Shown: piece by piece, positions 44,223 through 52,322 of the stretch | How the letters are laid out: every line of letters begins with the position of its first letter | Numbering within the stretch: position 1 is the first letter of the stretch | NCBI GenBank assembly: GCA_910587065.1 | Contig: CAJUMA010000005.1 | Coordinates: forward strand, 1 to 64,000 | Direction: 5' to 3' | From: an uncultured Bacilli bacterium | Lineage (GTDB): Bacteria > Bacillota_I > Bacilli_A > RF39 > UBA660 | Length of the DNA stretch: 64,000 nucleotides | Notes under the pieces: model-generated | Told to the model about the DNA's origin: nothing | What the model saw: only the letters and a program-made list of their open reading frames with translations | Database searches by the model: none | Position numbers and translations under genes: made by a program

Positions 44223-45977
44223 ATGTTTGGAAAAATTAAATATATCGATGATATAACTGCAGTAGTTGAGATACATAAAGAAAATATGGTTGTGCCAAAT
44301 CTAATGAATCTTCATGTAATTTTTGAAACAAAAGATCAAAAACTTCTAGGAGAAGTGAAAAAAGCTGATGAAGAAACAGTACACATTGATTTAATGGGAC
44401 AATTTGTTGGGGAGAGATTTATCGCAGGTACTATAAAAAAACCAACACTTGATAGTAATATTAGAATAATAAATGATGAAGAATTAAATATAATACTTGG
44501 CTCTAATAAAACAGGCAACTTATATTTAGGAAAATCAGCAATCTATAATGGTAAAGATGTCTATGTCGATATAAACGATATGTTCTCTAACCATTTATCT
44601 ATATTTGGTAATACTGGTTCGGGTAAGTCTTGTTCTGTTGCTAGAATAGTCCAGAATATTTTCTTAAATAAAAACTTTCTATCGTTTAATGCGAATTTAT
44701 TTATATTTGATGCCTATGGAGAGTATAAAACAGCATTTAAGGTCTTAAATCAATTTAATCCAAATTATCAATATAAATTTATTACAAGTAATCCTACGGA
44801 TGAAACTGATGTTTTGCTAAAAATACCAGTATTTTTACTCACTATAGACGATATATGTTTATTATTACAAGCTGATAATCATCATCAATATACAATTATT
44901 GAAAGAATGCTAAAACTTGCTAAATTATTTTCAAGAGAAGATGAGACAACTAAAAGACTAAAGAATCATTTAATTGCTAAAGCTATCATGACAGTACTTT
45001 TTTCAAATCAAAACGCTTCTGCTAAGAAAAATGATATTTTCCAAATTATTGCTGACTGTTCAACACCTGAATTCAATGTAAATACAGATATTCAAGGTAT
45101 TGGATATACCAGAAAATTCTCTGAATGTTTTGGTATTGATAGAAATGGCGAATTTGGTGAATCAGTTCTAATAAATGAATATATTTTAAAATTTATTGAT
45201 GATGAACTAGAAGCTCAAATAGAAGCTCCTAAAGATGCTTATTACACACTTGATGATTTAGAACGTGCTATGAGTTTCACTCTAATTGGAGATGGCTTCT
45301 TAAATAATAGAATAATGCAAGATAACGCTGTAATAATGCAAGTTAGATTACATAGTCTAAATAACTCAGCTAATCGTAAATTCTTTGATGTACCTAACTA
45401 CATTACTCTTGAAAACTATATTTCAAGTTTAATTGTACATAATAACAAGCGTAGCCAAATAGTTAATATAAATTTAGAAGATGTTGACGATAATTTAGCA
45501 AAAACAATGGTTAAGATTTTCTGTAAAATGATTTTCGACTTCTCTAAAAGTAGAAAAGAAAGGGCAGCTATACCTTTCCACTTATTTATAGAAGAAGCAC
45601 ATAGATACGTTGTATCAGATAATGATCATTTCTTACTTGGTTACAATATATTTGAACGTATTGCTAAAGAAGGTCGTAAATATGGTGTTATGTTAGATTT
45701 AGTTAGCCAAAGACCAGTTGAAATATCGGAAACAGTTATTGCCCAAATGTCTAACTTCTGCATTTTAAAGATGACCCATCCACGAGATCTTGAGTACATT
45801 AATAAAATGTTACCTAATATCTCTGGTGATATCATCGAAAAACTTACAAGTTTACAAAGCGGTACTATGGTAGCATTTGGAAATGCCTTTAAAATACCTG
45901 TAATTGTAAAAATGGATATGCCAAATCCTGCACCATATTCTTCAAACTGTAATGTTGTCGAAAGATGGAAAGCTTAA
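44223..45977 (+). CDS. HerA-like ATPase (VirB4/FtsK superfamily)
   Basis: 584 aa from the ATG at 44223; TTG 44214 lacks an SD. HAS-barrel-like N-terminus (residues about 1-95), then DUF87: Walker A GNTGSGKS (about 129-136), Walker B LFIEEAHRYV, and SQRPVEISETVIAQ. HerA forms hexamers that move DNA, in archaea with NurA nuclease; in bacteria it also appears in Sir2-HerA type defence. No nuclease or Sir2 gene is next to it; the 299-aa unknown protein downstream has its own promoter. A housekeeping or DNA-translocation role is as likely. Confidence 0.85.
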   Translation: MFGKIKYIDDITAVVEIHKENMVVPNLMNLHVIFETKDQKLLGEVKKADEETVHIDLMGQFVGERFIAGTIKKPTLDSNIRIINDEELNIILGSNKTGNLYLGKSAIYNGKDVYVDINDMFSNHLSIFGNTGSGKSCSVARIVQNIFLNKNFLSFNANLFIFDAYGEYKTAFKVLNQFNPNYQYKFITSNPTDETDVLLKIPVFLLTIDDICLLLQADNHHQYTIIERMLKLAKLFSREDETTKRLKNHLIAKAIMTVLFSNQNASAKKNDIFQIIADCSTPEFNVNTDIQGIGYTRKFSECFGIDRNGEFGESVLINEYILKFIDDELEAQIEAPKDAYYTLDDLERAMSFTLIGDGFLNNRIMQDNAVIMQVRLHSLNNSANRKFFDVPNYITLENYISSLIVHNNKRSQIVNINLEDVDDNLAKTMVKIFCKMIFDFSKSRKERAAIPFHLFIEEAHRYVVSDNDHFLLGYNIFERIAKEGRKYGVMLDLVSQRPVEISETVIAQMSNFCILKMTHPRDLEYINKMLPNISGDIIEKLTSLQSGTMVAFGNAFKIPVIVKMDMPNPAPYSSNCNVVERWKA

Positions 45978-46003
45978 AAACGTCTAAAAAGGCGTTTTTC
46001 TTT
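45976..46003 (+). terminator. Terminator of the HerA-like gene
   Basis: AAAAACGTC and GGCGTTTTT (one T-G pair) with a 6-base loop. Confidence 0.8.
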
Positions 46004-46054
46004 GCACAAAATTAAATAACCATGATATAATAACAGAAAAAAGGAGAACTAACT

Positions 46055-46954
46055 ATGAACGAAGAAATTATTGAAATAATTAAAAAAGTCAGTCCATATA
46101 TTATTCCAGAGAAACTAGAATGTTTTAAAAGTATTTTAATAAAGCAAGCATTAGACGATAATGATATTCTCTTTGATTACATTAAAGCAGCAGATAGTAT
46201 AAAAGAACTAGGAGAATCAGACACTTCTGAATTTACAAAGAATTTCTTAAGAGGGTTATTTTATTCTAAAAAAACAACACTAGCTTTAATGTGTGTAATA
46301 GTAGCAAGCTTTTCTAAAAAAGGTATTGAATTTTTAGAATGTCTTGGTCAAAAAATATCTTTGAATAAAAAACAAAAAGAAACATTAGAGGAATTTAGAA
46401 ATGAGATAAAAAGAACTAACGAGTTAATTGATTTAGGCTATAATTTTCTTGAGGCAGAAAATATCACTAAGTTTCCTTTACATCTTCTAACAATAGATGA
46501 TAATGAAAAAATACCACTTATAAAAGATGCTACTAATAAAGCTGAAGGAATAAGTAATGGTGGTGAAGAAGTATTATATGAAGAAATTACTAATCCAGAA
46601 AATAATAAAAAATTCTTTCTAGCTTTCTTTATTAAAAATTCATCTTATTTAAGATATATTGGAGAAGTTGGTAATAAGCTAACATTTGTAACGAACGAAA
46701 AAGGAACACTCAAAGAAGTACAAGAAAAAACTTTCCAAATAAGTCCTTGTACAGAAGATGAAGAAAATGAAATATTAAAACAAAATCCATATTTTATGCC
46801 AAAATGTAATAAAAAAGCTAAACATTTAGAAATAAATCAAGAATTCACAGTTTCCGTAATGGACGAGATTAAAGAATTAAAATCTTTTGATGGTAGTTCA
46901 TATGTCTTAGAAAGTTTATTAGATGATGGTATAAAAAAATACCAACTAAAATAA
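46055..46954 (+). CDS. Unknown protein, 299 aa
   Basis: Soluble, acidic. The N-terminal half is helical, and one weakly hydrophobic helix (about 72-90: KTTLALMCVIVASFSKKG) may contact the membrane. The C-terminal half looks beta-rich (KKFFLAFFIKNSSYLRYIGE). No family recognised. SD AAAGGAG and promoter TGATATAAT (46022-46030) are clear. Adjacent to the HerA-like gene, but in a separate transcript. Confidence 0.6.
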   Translation: MNEEIIEIIKKVSPYIIPEKLECFKSILIKQALDDNDILFDYIKAADSIKELGESDTSEFTKNFLRGLFYSKKTTLALMCVIVASFSKKGIEFLECLGQKISLNKKQKETLEEFRNEIKRTNELIDLGYNFLEAENITKFPLHLLTIDDNEKIPLIKDATNKAEGISNGGEEVLYEEITNPENNKKFFLAFFIKNSSYLRYIGEVGNKLTFVTNEKGTLKEVQEKTFQISPCTEDEENEILKQNPYFMPKCNKKAKHLEINQEFTVSVMDEIKELKSFDGSSYVLESLLDDGIKKYQLK

Positions 46955-47000
46955 AAAGAATAAAATTAAAGTGTTTTTTTGTCAAAATGTTAAATTTATG

Positions 47001-47030
47001 TTTACTTATATAACTTTAATATGATATATT
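47001..47030 (+). promoter_or_regulatory. Promoter of the structured RNA
   Basis: TTTACT (47001-47006), 18-base spacer, TATATT (47025-47030) with extended TGA before it. Predicted start near 47037. Confidence 0.6.
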
Positions 47031-47036
47031 TAAATT

Positions 47037-47206
47037 ACCTAAGAGAGGTTCAAAATTATAAAACCGACTATTGGTGATACTTGGGAATCTAATTGATTTG
47101 TGGTGTTGAAGACCTAGTCATTGGCTAGGGATCCTAAAACGAGTCATGTGATGCCCACCTCGTGCGAGCGGGCTTTTATCACGCGAACTTTTCTTAGGCT
47201 TTTTTA
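47037..47206 (+). ncRNA. Probable 6S-like or other stable structured RNA, about 170 nt
   Basis: The ends pair: CCTAAGA (47038-47044) with TCTTAGG (47192-47198), and GTTC (47048-47051) with GAAC (47185-47188). Inside are CCTAG/CTAGG (47113-47129), TTGGGA with TCCTAA, and on the 3' side GTGATGCCC with GGGC...ATCAC (47148-47182). A promoter precedes and TTTTTT follows. GC content is visibly above the surroundings and no reading frame covers it. Terminal pairing, length and a 3'-side hairpin suit 6S RNA (ssrS), which binds RNA polymerase; that identity is inference. It does not match T-box, SRP or tmRNA marks I know. Confidence 0.55.
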
Positions 47207-47214
47207 TGTCTTAA

Positions 47215-47427
47215 TATAGAAAGAAAATATTACTATTAAAGAATGAAGCTCAACCTCGTTTAACTGAGGAAATATACTCTCAACTATCTGAAGCGTTAGA
47301 TCGAGTTGAATATGAAACAACAGTTGGTGAATATTTAGAAACTATTACCGATATAGACAAACTAATTTCAGCTTTAAACGAAAACTTTACTACAGATACA
47401 GACATAAATTCAGGGGAAAAATGCTAA
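47215..47427 (+). pseudogene. Startless open frame, 70 codons (probable gene remnant)
   Basis: The stretch encodes protein-like sequence (NEAQPRLTEEIYSQLSEALD, then RVEYETTVGEYLETITDIDK) from the stop at 47212 to TAA at 47425-47427, but has no usable start codon or SD. It lies right after the structured RNA. It may be the 3' end of a gene whose front was lost. Not recognised. Confidence 0.45.
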
Positions 47428-47478
47428 TATCAGAACAAAAACCAAAAACAGAAACATAATTAAAAAGAAGGGATAAAT

Positions 47479-48147
47479 ATGTTTGATAGATTAATTAGTT
47501 TAATCGGAAGTGATAATTTAAGCCTAATTCAAACTAAGAAAGTATTATTAATAGGTTTAGGTGGAGTTGGTTCTTACGCCCTTGAATCTTTAGTAAGAAA
47601 TGGCTTTAAAAAGATTACTGTTGTAGATTTTGATAAAATAGACATAACTAATTTAAATAGACAATTAATTACTGATTCAAATAATATAGGTCATTCTAAA
47701 GTAATAGAAGCCATTTTAAGAGCCAAAAAGATAAATCCTGATAGTTTAATCGATGGCATTGAAAATAAGCTAACAATTGATAATATTAATGTCTTATTAG
47801 ATTTAGATTTTGATTATATAATTGATGCTTGTGATGACGTGAGCATTAAATTTAAACTCATTGAAAATTCTTTACACTATAACTATAAACTTATTTCATC
47901 AATGGGTACAGCCAATAAACTAGATCCAAGTAAACTAGAAATAACGACACTTGATAAAACTATTAACGATCCATTAGCTAGAATTTTACGAAAAAAAGTA
48001 AAAGAAGCTAAAATAAACAAAAAAATATATGTTGTATCAAGTAGGGAAGTACCAATAAAAAATGATACTCTAGGTACTGCTAACCTTGTTCCAAGTATAA
48101 CAGGAATTCTATGTGTCTCATACATAATAAATGATATTTTAAAATAA
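47479..48147 (+). CDS. tcdA: tRNA threonylcarbamoyladenosine dehydratase (TcdA/YgdL)
   Basis: 222 aa. E1-like ThiF fold: LLIGLGGVGSYALESLVRNG binds ATP, then VDFDKIDITNLNRQL and IDACDDVSIKF. TcdA cyclises t6A37 to ct6A in tRNA. The catalytic-Cys-type loop and tail fit TcdA better than MoeB/ThiF (no zinc CxxC). SD AGAAGGGAT. Confidence 0.87.
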   Translation: MFDRLISLIGSDNLSLIQTKKVLLIGLGGVGSYALESLVRNGFKKITVVDFDKIDITNLNRQLITDSNNIGHSKVIEAILRAKKINPDSLIDGIENKLTIDNINVLLDLDFDYIIDACDDVSIKFKLIENSLHYNYKLISSMGTANKLDPSKLEITTLDKTINDPLARILRKKVKEAKINKKIYVVSSREVPIKNDTLGTANLVPSITGILCVSYIINDILK

Positions 48148-48151
48148 ATAC

Positions 48152-48187
48152 AAAAAAATAAAGCACAAAATAGTACTTTATTTTTTT
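48152..48187. terminator. Bidirectional terminator between tcdA and gpsA
   Basis: AAAAAATAAAG and CTTTATTTTTT arms around the CACAAAATAGTA middle, with A-run and T-run flanks, between convergent genes. Confidence 0.7.
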
Positions 48188-49155
48188 TCTATTAAAAATT
48201 TCGCTAGTTTAGTAGGATCATCATTTTTCATAACAATATTATATATAAGGTCTATTACAGGCATCTTAATTTGCTTTCTTCTCAAGAGAGTATATATACT
48301 TTTTAAAGTATAATATCCTTCAACCGTGGTGTTTTCTAAATATTCAGTTGCTTTTTCAGGCGCATTTTTACCCAGTAAAATACCATAAGAATAATTTCTT
48401 GACTTCGTACTTGTAGCTGTTAATAATAAATCTCCTACACCAGCGTATGAAAGAATAGTTTTCTTATTTCCTCCTAAACCTTTAATAAGTTCTTTTATGT
48501 CATGTAAAGATTCAGTTATTAAAAAACTTCTAGTAGATTCCGAATACCCAAGACCTTCTAAAATACCTGCAGCAACTGCAATAACATTTTTAATTGAACC
48601 ACATAGTTCAACTCCAATCAAATCATTAGTTGGGCGTAATTTTATATTAGTATTTTTATAAGTAAGTAATAATTTGTTTAGAGTATCTTTAGATTTAACA
48701 GCACATGATAAACCAATTGGTTCAAGATTAGCAATATCAATCGCAAATGATGGCCCAGAAATAACGGCAAGTTTTTTCGTTTCAATGAAATTTAAGAATA
48801 CTTCATGAACAAAACGGCAGGATTCTTGCTCAATTCCTTTCGATCCAATAACAAAATGCATCTTTTTAGTAACAAACGGCATCATCTCTTTTGTAACACT
48901 AGAAACAAATTTTGCTGCACACATAACAAAGACAATGTCTGCATTCTGTAATGCTTCTTTGTAAGACGTCGTAATTTTTACGGAATCATCTAAAGAATTA
49001 TTTCCTAATTGTGGTAAAGATTTTCTTGATTTTTCTAAAGAACTCTTAGATTCATCAGATTCACTCCACATAATAATCTTATTCTTTTTATTTAAACTTA
49101 AAGCACGTGTCATAGCAAGGGCATATACACCTGTACCAATAATTGTTATATTCAT
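48178..49155 (-). CDS. gpsA: Glycerol-3-phosphate dehydrogenase [NAD(P)+]
   Basis: 325 aa. Supplies sn-glycerol-3-phosphate for phospholipids. N-terminal Rossmann IIGTGVYALAMTRAL (GxGxxA), KGIEQESCRFVHE, CGSIKNVIAVAAGILEGLG with the catalytic Lys, and GGNKKTILSYAGVGDLLLT. It overlaps rarA by 4 bases, so both are one unit. Usually gpsA sits near der/engA; not here. Confidence 0.94.
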   Translation of the reverse strand: MNITIIGTGVYALAMTRALSLNKKNKIIMWSESDESKSSLEKSRKSLPQLGNNSLDDSVKITTSYKEALQNADIVFVMCAAKFVSSVTKEMMPFVTKKMHFVIGSKGIEQESCRFVHEVFLNFIETKKLAVISGPSFAIDIANLEPIGLSCAVKSKDTLNKLLLTYKNTNIKLRPTNDLIGVELCGSIKNVIAVAAGILEGLGYSESTRSFLITESLHDIKELIKGLGGNKKTILSYAGVGDLLLTATSTKSRNYSYGILLGKNAPEKATEYLENTTVEGYYTLKSIYTLLRRKQIKMPVIDLIYNIVMKNDDPTKLAKFLIEKK

Positions 49156-50348
49156 TCTTCTTTCATCTCCTTATTTATTTTATTTAAGTTAGCCTCATAT
49201 TTATTATCACAAGGCTCATAATATTTTTTATTCTTTATGTTATCTGGTAAATATTGTTGTTTCACCCAATGTTTTTTATAATTATGGGGATATTTATAAA
49301 GTGGGGAAGAGGTTTTTATCCAAGGAGGAACATCACCAGTTGATCCCGATTCAATATCATCTAAAACTTTATCAAGCGCAATATGAGCAGAATTTGATTT
49401 AGGCGATAAAGCTAACTCGGTAACAACAACCGACAATGGAATTCTTGCCTCTGGTAATCCAAGCATTTCTGCTGCTTCAATCGCTGCTCGAACCTTGGGC
49501 CCCATTCCAGGATTAGCAAGACCAATATCTTCATAAGCTATAACATTCATTCTTCTATAAATTATATCCAAGTCTCCAATTACAATTAGACGTCCCAGAT
49601 AATAAAGAGCTGCATCAACATCAGAACCTCTAATACTTTTTTGAAAAGCACTTATTAAGTCATAATGTCCATCACCATTTGCATCTCCAACTAAAATAGG
49701 TTTTGAATTAATTGTTTTAACAACATCCTCTGTAACATGCTTTTTTTCCGAAGAATAATAAGCAATTTCTAGCAAATTTAAGGCACTTCTAAAGTCTCCG
49801 GAAGATAGGTTCGCAATCAATGAAAGCGCCGCATCATCAACTTTGCATTTAGGCAAACCCTTAGAAGCTTTCAAAAGTCCCCCTTTAATATCACCAACAC
49901 TTAAACTATTAAGTTCAAAGATTTGGCATCTGCTTCTAATTGCTGGATTAATTTTATAGTAAGGATTTGATGTTGTTAAACCAATTAAAATAATTAATCC
50001 ATTTTCGATATAGGGTAGTAAAATATCTTGTTTATCCTTATTCATTCGGTGTATTTCATCAACTATTAAGACTAGTTCACCATACATCTTAGCTTCTTCA
50101 ATTACAACATCAAAGTCACTTTTATTATTAATAACCGCATTAAGCATTCTAAATCGACAACCTAATTCTTTAACTAAAGCATTTGCAATACTAGTTTTAC
50201 CAATACCTGGATTGCCAAAAAGAATCATACTAAACAACTTTTTATTCTGAACAAGATTATAAAGAACAGCACCTTTACTGACTAAATGCTTCTGACCAAC
50301 AATATCATCTAAACAATTTGGTCTTAATTTGTCCGCAAGTAATTCCAT
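49152..50348 (-). CDS. rarA: Replication-associated recombination protein RarA (MgsA)
   Basis: 398 aa. AAA+ ATPase acting at stalled forks: N-terminal MELLADKLRPNCLDDIVGQ, Walker A FGNPGIGKTS, Walker B LIVDEIHRMNK, sensor LIGLTTSNPYYKINPAIRSR, and the C-terminal RarA block YEDIGLANPGMG. SD AGGTGAT with extended -10 TGTTATAAT (minus strand, 50373-50365). Confidence 0.95.
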   Translation of the reverse strand: MELLADKLRPNCLDDIVGQKHLVSKGAVLYNLVQNKKLFSMILFGNPGIGKTSIANALVKELGCRFRMLNAVINNKSDFDVVIEEAKMYGELVLIVDEIHRMNKDKQDILLPYIENGLIILIGLTTSNPYYKINPAIRSRCQIFELNSLSVGDIKGGLLKASKGLPKCKVDDAALSLIANLSSGDFRSALNLLEIAYYSSEKKHVTEDVVKTINSKPILVGDANGDGHYDLISAFQKSIRGSDVDAALYYLGRLIVIGDLDIIYRRMNVIAYEDIGLANPGMGPKVRAAIEAAEMLGLPEARIPLSVVVTELALSPKSNSAHIALDKVLDDIESGSTGDVPPWIKTSSPLYKYPHNYKKHWVKQQYLPDNIKNKKYYEPCDNKYEANLNKINKEMKEE

Positions 50349-50377
50349 ATTATCACCTAAATTAATTATAACATAAA

Positions 50378-50402
50378 AATAGACTACTTTAAGCAGTCTA
50401 TT
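50378..50402 (-). terminator. Terminator of the kinase-like gene
   Basis: On the minus strand: AATAGACT, 9-base loop, AGTCTATT, then T-run. The hairpin includes the stop codon. Confidence 0.85.
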
Positions 50403-51151
50403 AAATAAGTATTCGGAATTTTAAGTATTTTTGCTTCATCCTTACAAACAAGATCATGTTTAACTTTTAAAAATTCCGTATTTTTAAAATAACCATTATC
50501 AGAGTCTAGTAATTCTCTCACTTCTTTAATAAGAATAGGTTTATCACAAATACTTGCAATTTCCACATTGCTAAAATTAATTAAAATATATGTAATTAAA
50601 TCAAATGCTAATTTATCAACATATCCCATAGTGCGATAAAACTCTTGCCAAAAAACATGTAGATTACAAATATTCGCATAGGTCGTATCAGGGTAGATTA
50701 AATTATTGATATCACACAAGCGTACATGATTATTATCATTATGATCAACCATAACATTTTGCATTCGTAAATCCCCATGTAAGAGTAAATGTTCACTCAA
50801 AAAATCAATAATTTTCTTTAATGCTTGTAATATCATTATCTTTTCCTCAAAACTAGGGTTATATATTTTAATATATTTATCTAGACTAATACCTGCATTA
50901 GTCATTAAAAAACCATAATATTCATTATCTAAATAAAGTTTCTTTTGAGGGACAGTAAACATATATGGATCAAGTGTCGCGATTCGTTCTAAATTCTCTT
51001 CATTTTTTCTATCTAAAGAAAAGCCAGAGGAAAACACTTTCCAAACTTTATCTTCACTTATATATATTTCCCCATCAGTAGTCGAAATACACTTAAACAT
51101 GCGAACAACTTCACTAAAAAAGGTATAAAAATCATATGAGCATTTTTCCAT
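50384..51151 (-). CDS. Atypical protein-kinase-like protein
   Basis: 255 aa. The catalytic loop HGDLRMQNVMVD (His125, Asp127, Asn132) and a metal site DIN (Asp147) in place of DFG resemble the kinase fold. The N-lobe is reduced: the VWKVF stretch (37-40) may carry the ATP-site Lys, and there is no Gly-rich loop. It resembles aminoglycoside/lipopolysaccharide-type small kinases more than Ser/Thr kinases. Substrate unknown. SD AGGGGGA. An internal start at Met18 is possible. Separate from rarA (own terminator). Confidence 0.65.
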   Translation of the reverse strand: MEKCSYDFYTFFSEVVRMFKCISTTDGEIYISEDKVWKVFSSGFSLDRKNEENLERIATLDPYMFTVPQKKLYLDNEYYGFLMTNAGISLDKYIKIYNPSFEEKIMILQALKKIIDFLSEHLLLHGDLRMQNVMVDHNDNNHVRLCDINNLIYPDTTYANICNLHVFWQEFYRTMGYVDKLAFDLITYILINFSNVEIASICDKPILIKEVRELLDSDNGYFKNTEFLKVKHDLVCKDEAKILKIPNTYLIDCLK

Positions 51152-51234
51152 AGTTCCCCCTAATTAATGGCATTATTCTAGCAAAGTTTTGTATACTAGT
51201 CAAATATTTGCTATAATTAACTTAAGGTGATAAT

Positions 51235-52107
51235 ATGAACGAGAATTATATAGGTGAATTTTCATTATACCTTGAACTTGATTTAAATTATTCCGATAAC
51301 ACAATTAAGTCTTACGAAAGTGATCTAGAGAAATTAAAGAAGTTTTATCAGTCAAAAGATCTGCTAAGCTTAAGCGTCAAAGAAATAGAAAAGTATATTA
51401 ATAATTTGAGTGAATTAAGTGCCACATCTGTAAGTAGAAACATTTCAAGTCTTCGAACATTTTATAATTATTATATGAAGTTAGATAAAATAAAGAATAA
51501 TCCTTGTGACTCCATTAAACAGCCAAAGACAGGTAAACACCTACCAGAATACCTAACACTTGAGGAAGTAGAAAGTCTCCTTGATATAAACATTGAAACT
51601 CCCTTCGATGCAAGAAACAAAGCCATTCTTGAGCTAATGTATGCAACTGGTTTAAGAATAAGTGAAACTATTACTTTAGAATTTAAAAATATTGATACAG
51701 AAGAAGATATTGTCAGAGTGATGGGTAAGGGTTCAAAAGAAAGAATTGTTCCAATTAACGATTACGCACTAAAAGCTTTAAATAACTATATAAAAAATTA
51801 TCGTCCACTTCTTATAAAAAATGAAACTAGTAATTATATATTCCTAAATAATCATGGAAAAATGCTAACAAGACAAGGAGTATTCAAAATGTTAAAGGCT
51901 GAATGTCTAAAAAAAGGCATCAAGAAAAATATTTCACCACATACTTTAAGACACACCTTTGCAACACATTTACTTGAAAATGGAGCAGATTTAAGGATTA
52001 TTCAGGAATTACTTGGACATTCAGATATCCAAACAACCCAGATATATACTCATATAACAAATGAAGCATTACATCGCGAATATATAGAATATTTTCCAAG
52101 AAAATAA
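51235..52107 (+). CDS. xerD: Tyrosine recombinase, XerD type
   Basis: 290 aa. N-terminal SAM-like core-binding domain, then catalytic domain: Arg in ATGLRISE (about 140), Lys in GKGSKERIVP, HTLRHTFATHLLENG (His, Arg) and GHSDIQTTQIYTH with the nucleophile Tyr. Length and the RxxLGHSDIQTTQIYTHIT block fit Xer recombinases for chromosome dimer resolution at dif; XerC versus XerD is not certain. It is not next to any mobile-element gene. SD AGGTGAT, promoter TGCTATAAT. Confidence 0.88.
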   Translation: MNENYIGEFSLYLELDLNYSDNTIKSYESDLEKLKKFYQSKDLLSLSVKEIEKYINNLSELSATSVSRNISSLRTFYNYYMKLDKIKNNPCDSIKQPKTGKHLPEYLTLEEVESLLDINIETPFDARNKAILELMYATGLRISETITLEFKNIDTEEDIVRVMGKGSKERIVPINDYALKALNNYIKNYRPLLIKNETSNYIFLNNHGKMLTRQGVFKMLKAECLKKGIKKNISPHTLRHTFATHLLENGADLRIIQELLGHSDIQTTQIYTHITNEALHREYIEYFPRK

Positions 52108-52109
52108 AA

Positions 52110-52136
52110 AGAGGATATTAAAATCATCCTCTTTCA
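52110..52136. terminator. Bidirectional terminator between xerD and the 31-aa gene
   Basis: AAAGAGGAT and ATCCTCTTT with a 9-base middle. The T-rich tail is better on the minus strand. Confidence 0.8.
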
Positions 52137-52138
52137 AA

Positions 52139-52234
52139 TTATTCATTATTAGAAGTTAATGAATCATGACAATTTGTAGACTTTTTAGCTTTATTTTGAG
52201 CTTTATTAGTCTTATTTGTTCTTTTACTTTTCAT
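52139..52234 (-). CDS. Small basic Asn/Lys-rich protein, 31 aa
   Basis: The ATG at 52234 follows a perfect AGGAGG SD (minus strand). The peptide begins MKSKRTNKTNKAQNKAKKST and continues NCHDSLTSNNE, then TAA and a terminator. Hydrophilic, no membrane segment, one Cys. Size and composition recall small spore-associated or nucleic-acid-binding proteins, but no family is recognised. The excellent SD is the main support. Confidence 0.6.
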   Translation of the reverse strand: MKSKRTNKTNKAQNKAKKSTNCHDSLTSNNE

Positions 52235-52322
52235 ATTTTTTTACCTCCTGATATTATTATGTACCATTATTGAATTAATATAATAACTATGTTAAAATTA
52301 TTTAAATAGTAGGAGGATATTT

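Noticed and set aside
44223..45977. HerA-like gene as part of a Sir2-HerA or DUF4297-HerA defence system
   Set aside because: No Sir2, nuclease or defence-type gene next to it; neighbours are housekeeping.
47037..47206. Structured RNA as a T-box, tmRNA or SRP RNA
   Set aside because: The T-box GGUGGNACCGCG-type core, the tmRNA Ala-acceptor ends and the SRP GGAA-loop core are all absent.
51235..52107. Tyrosine recombinase as a sign of a mobile element
   Set aside because: Length and motifs fit a housekeeping Xer protein; no att repeats or cargo genes around it.
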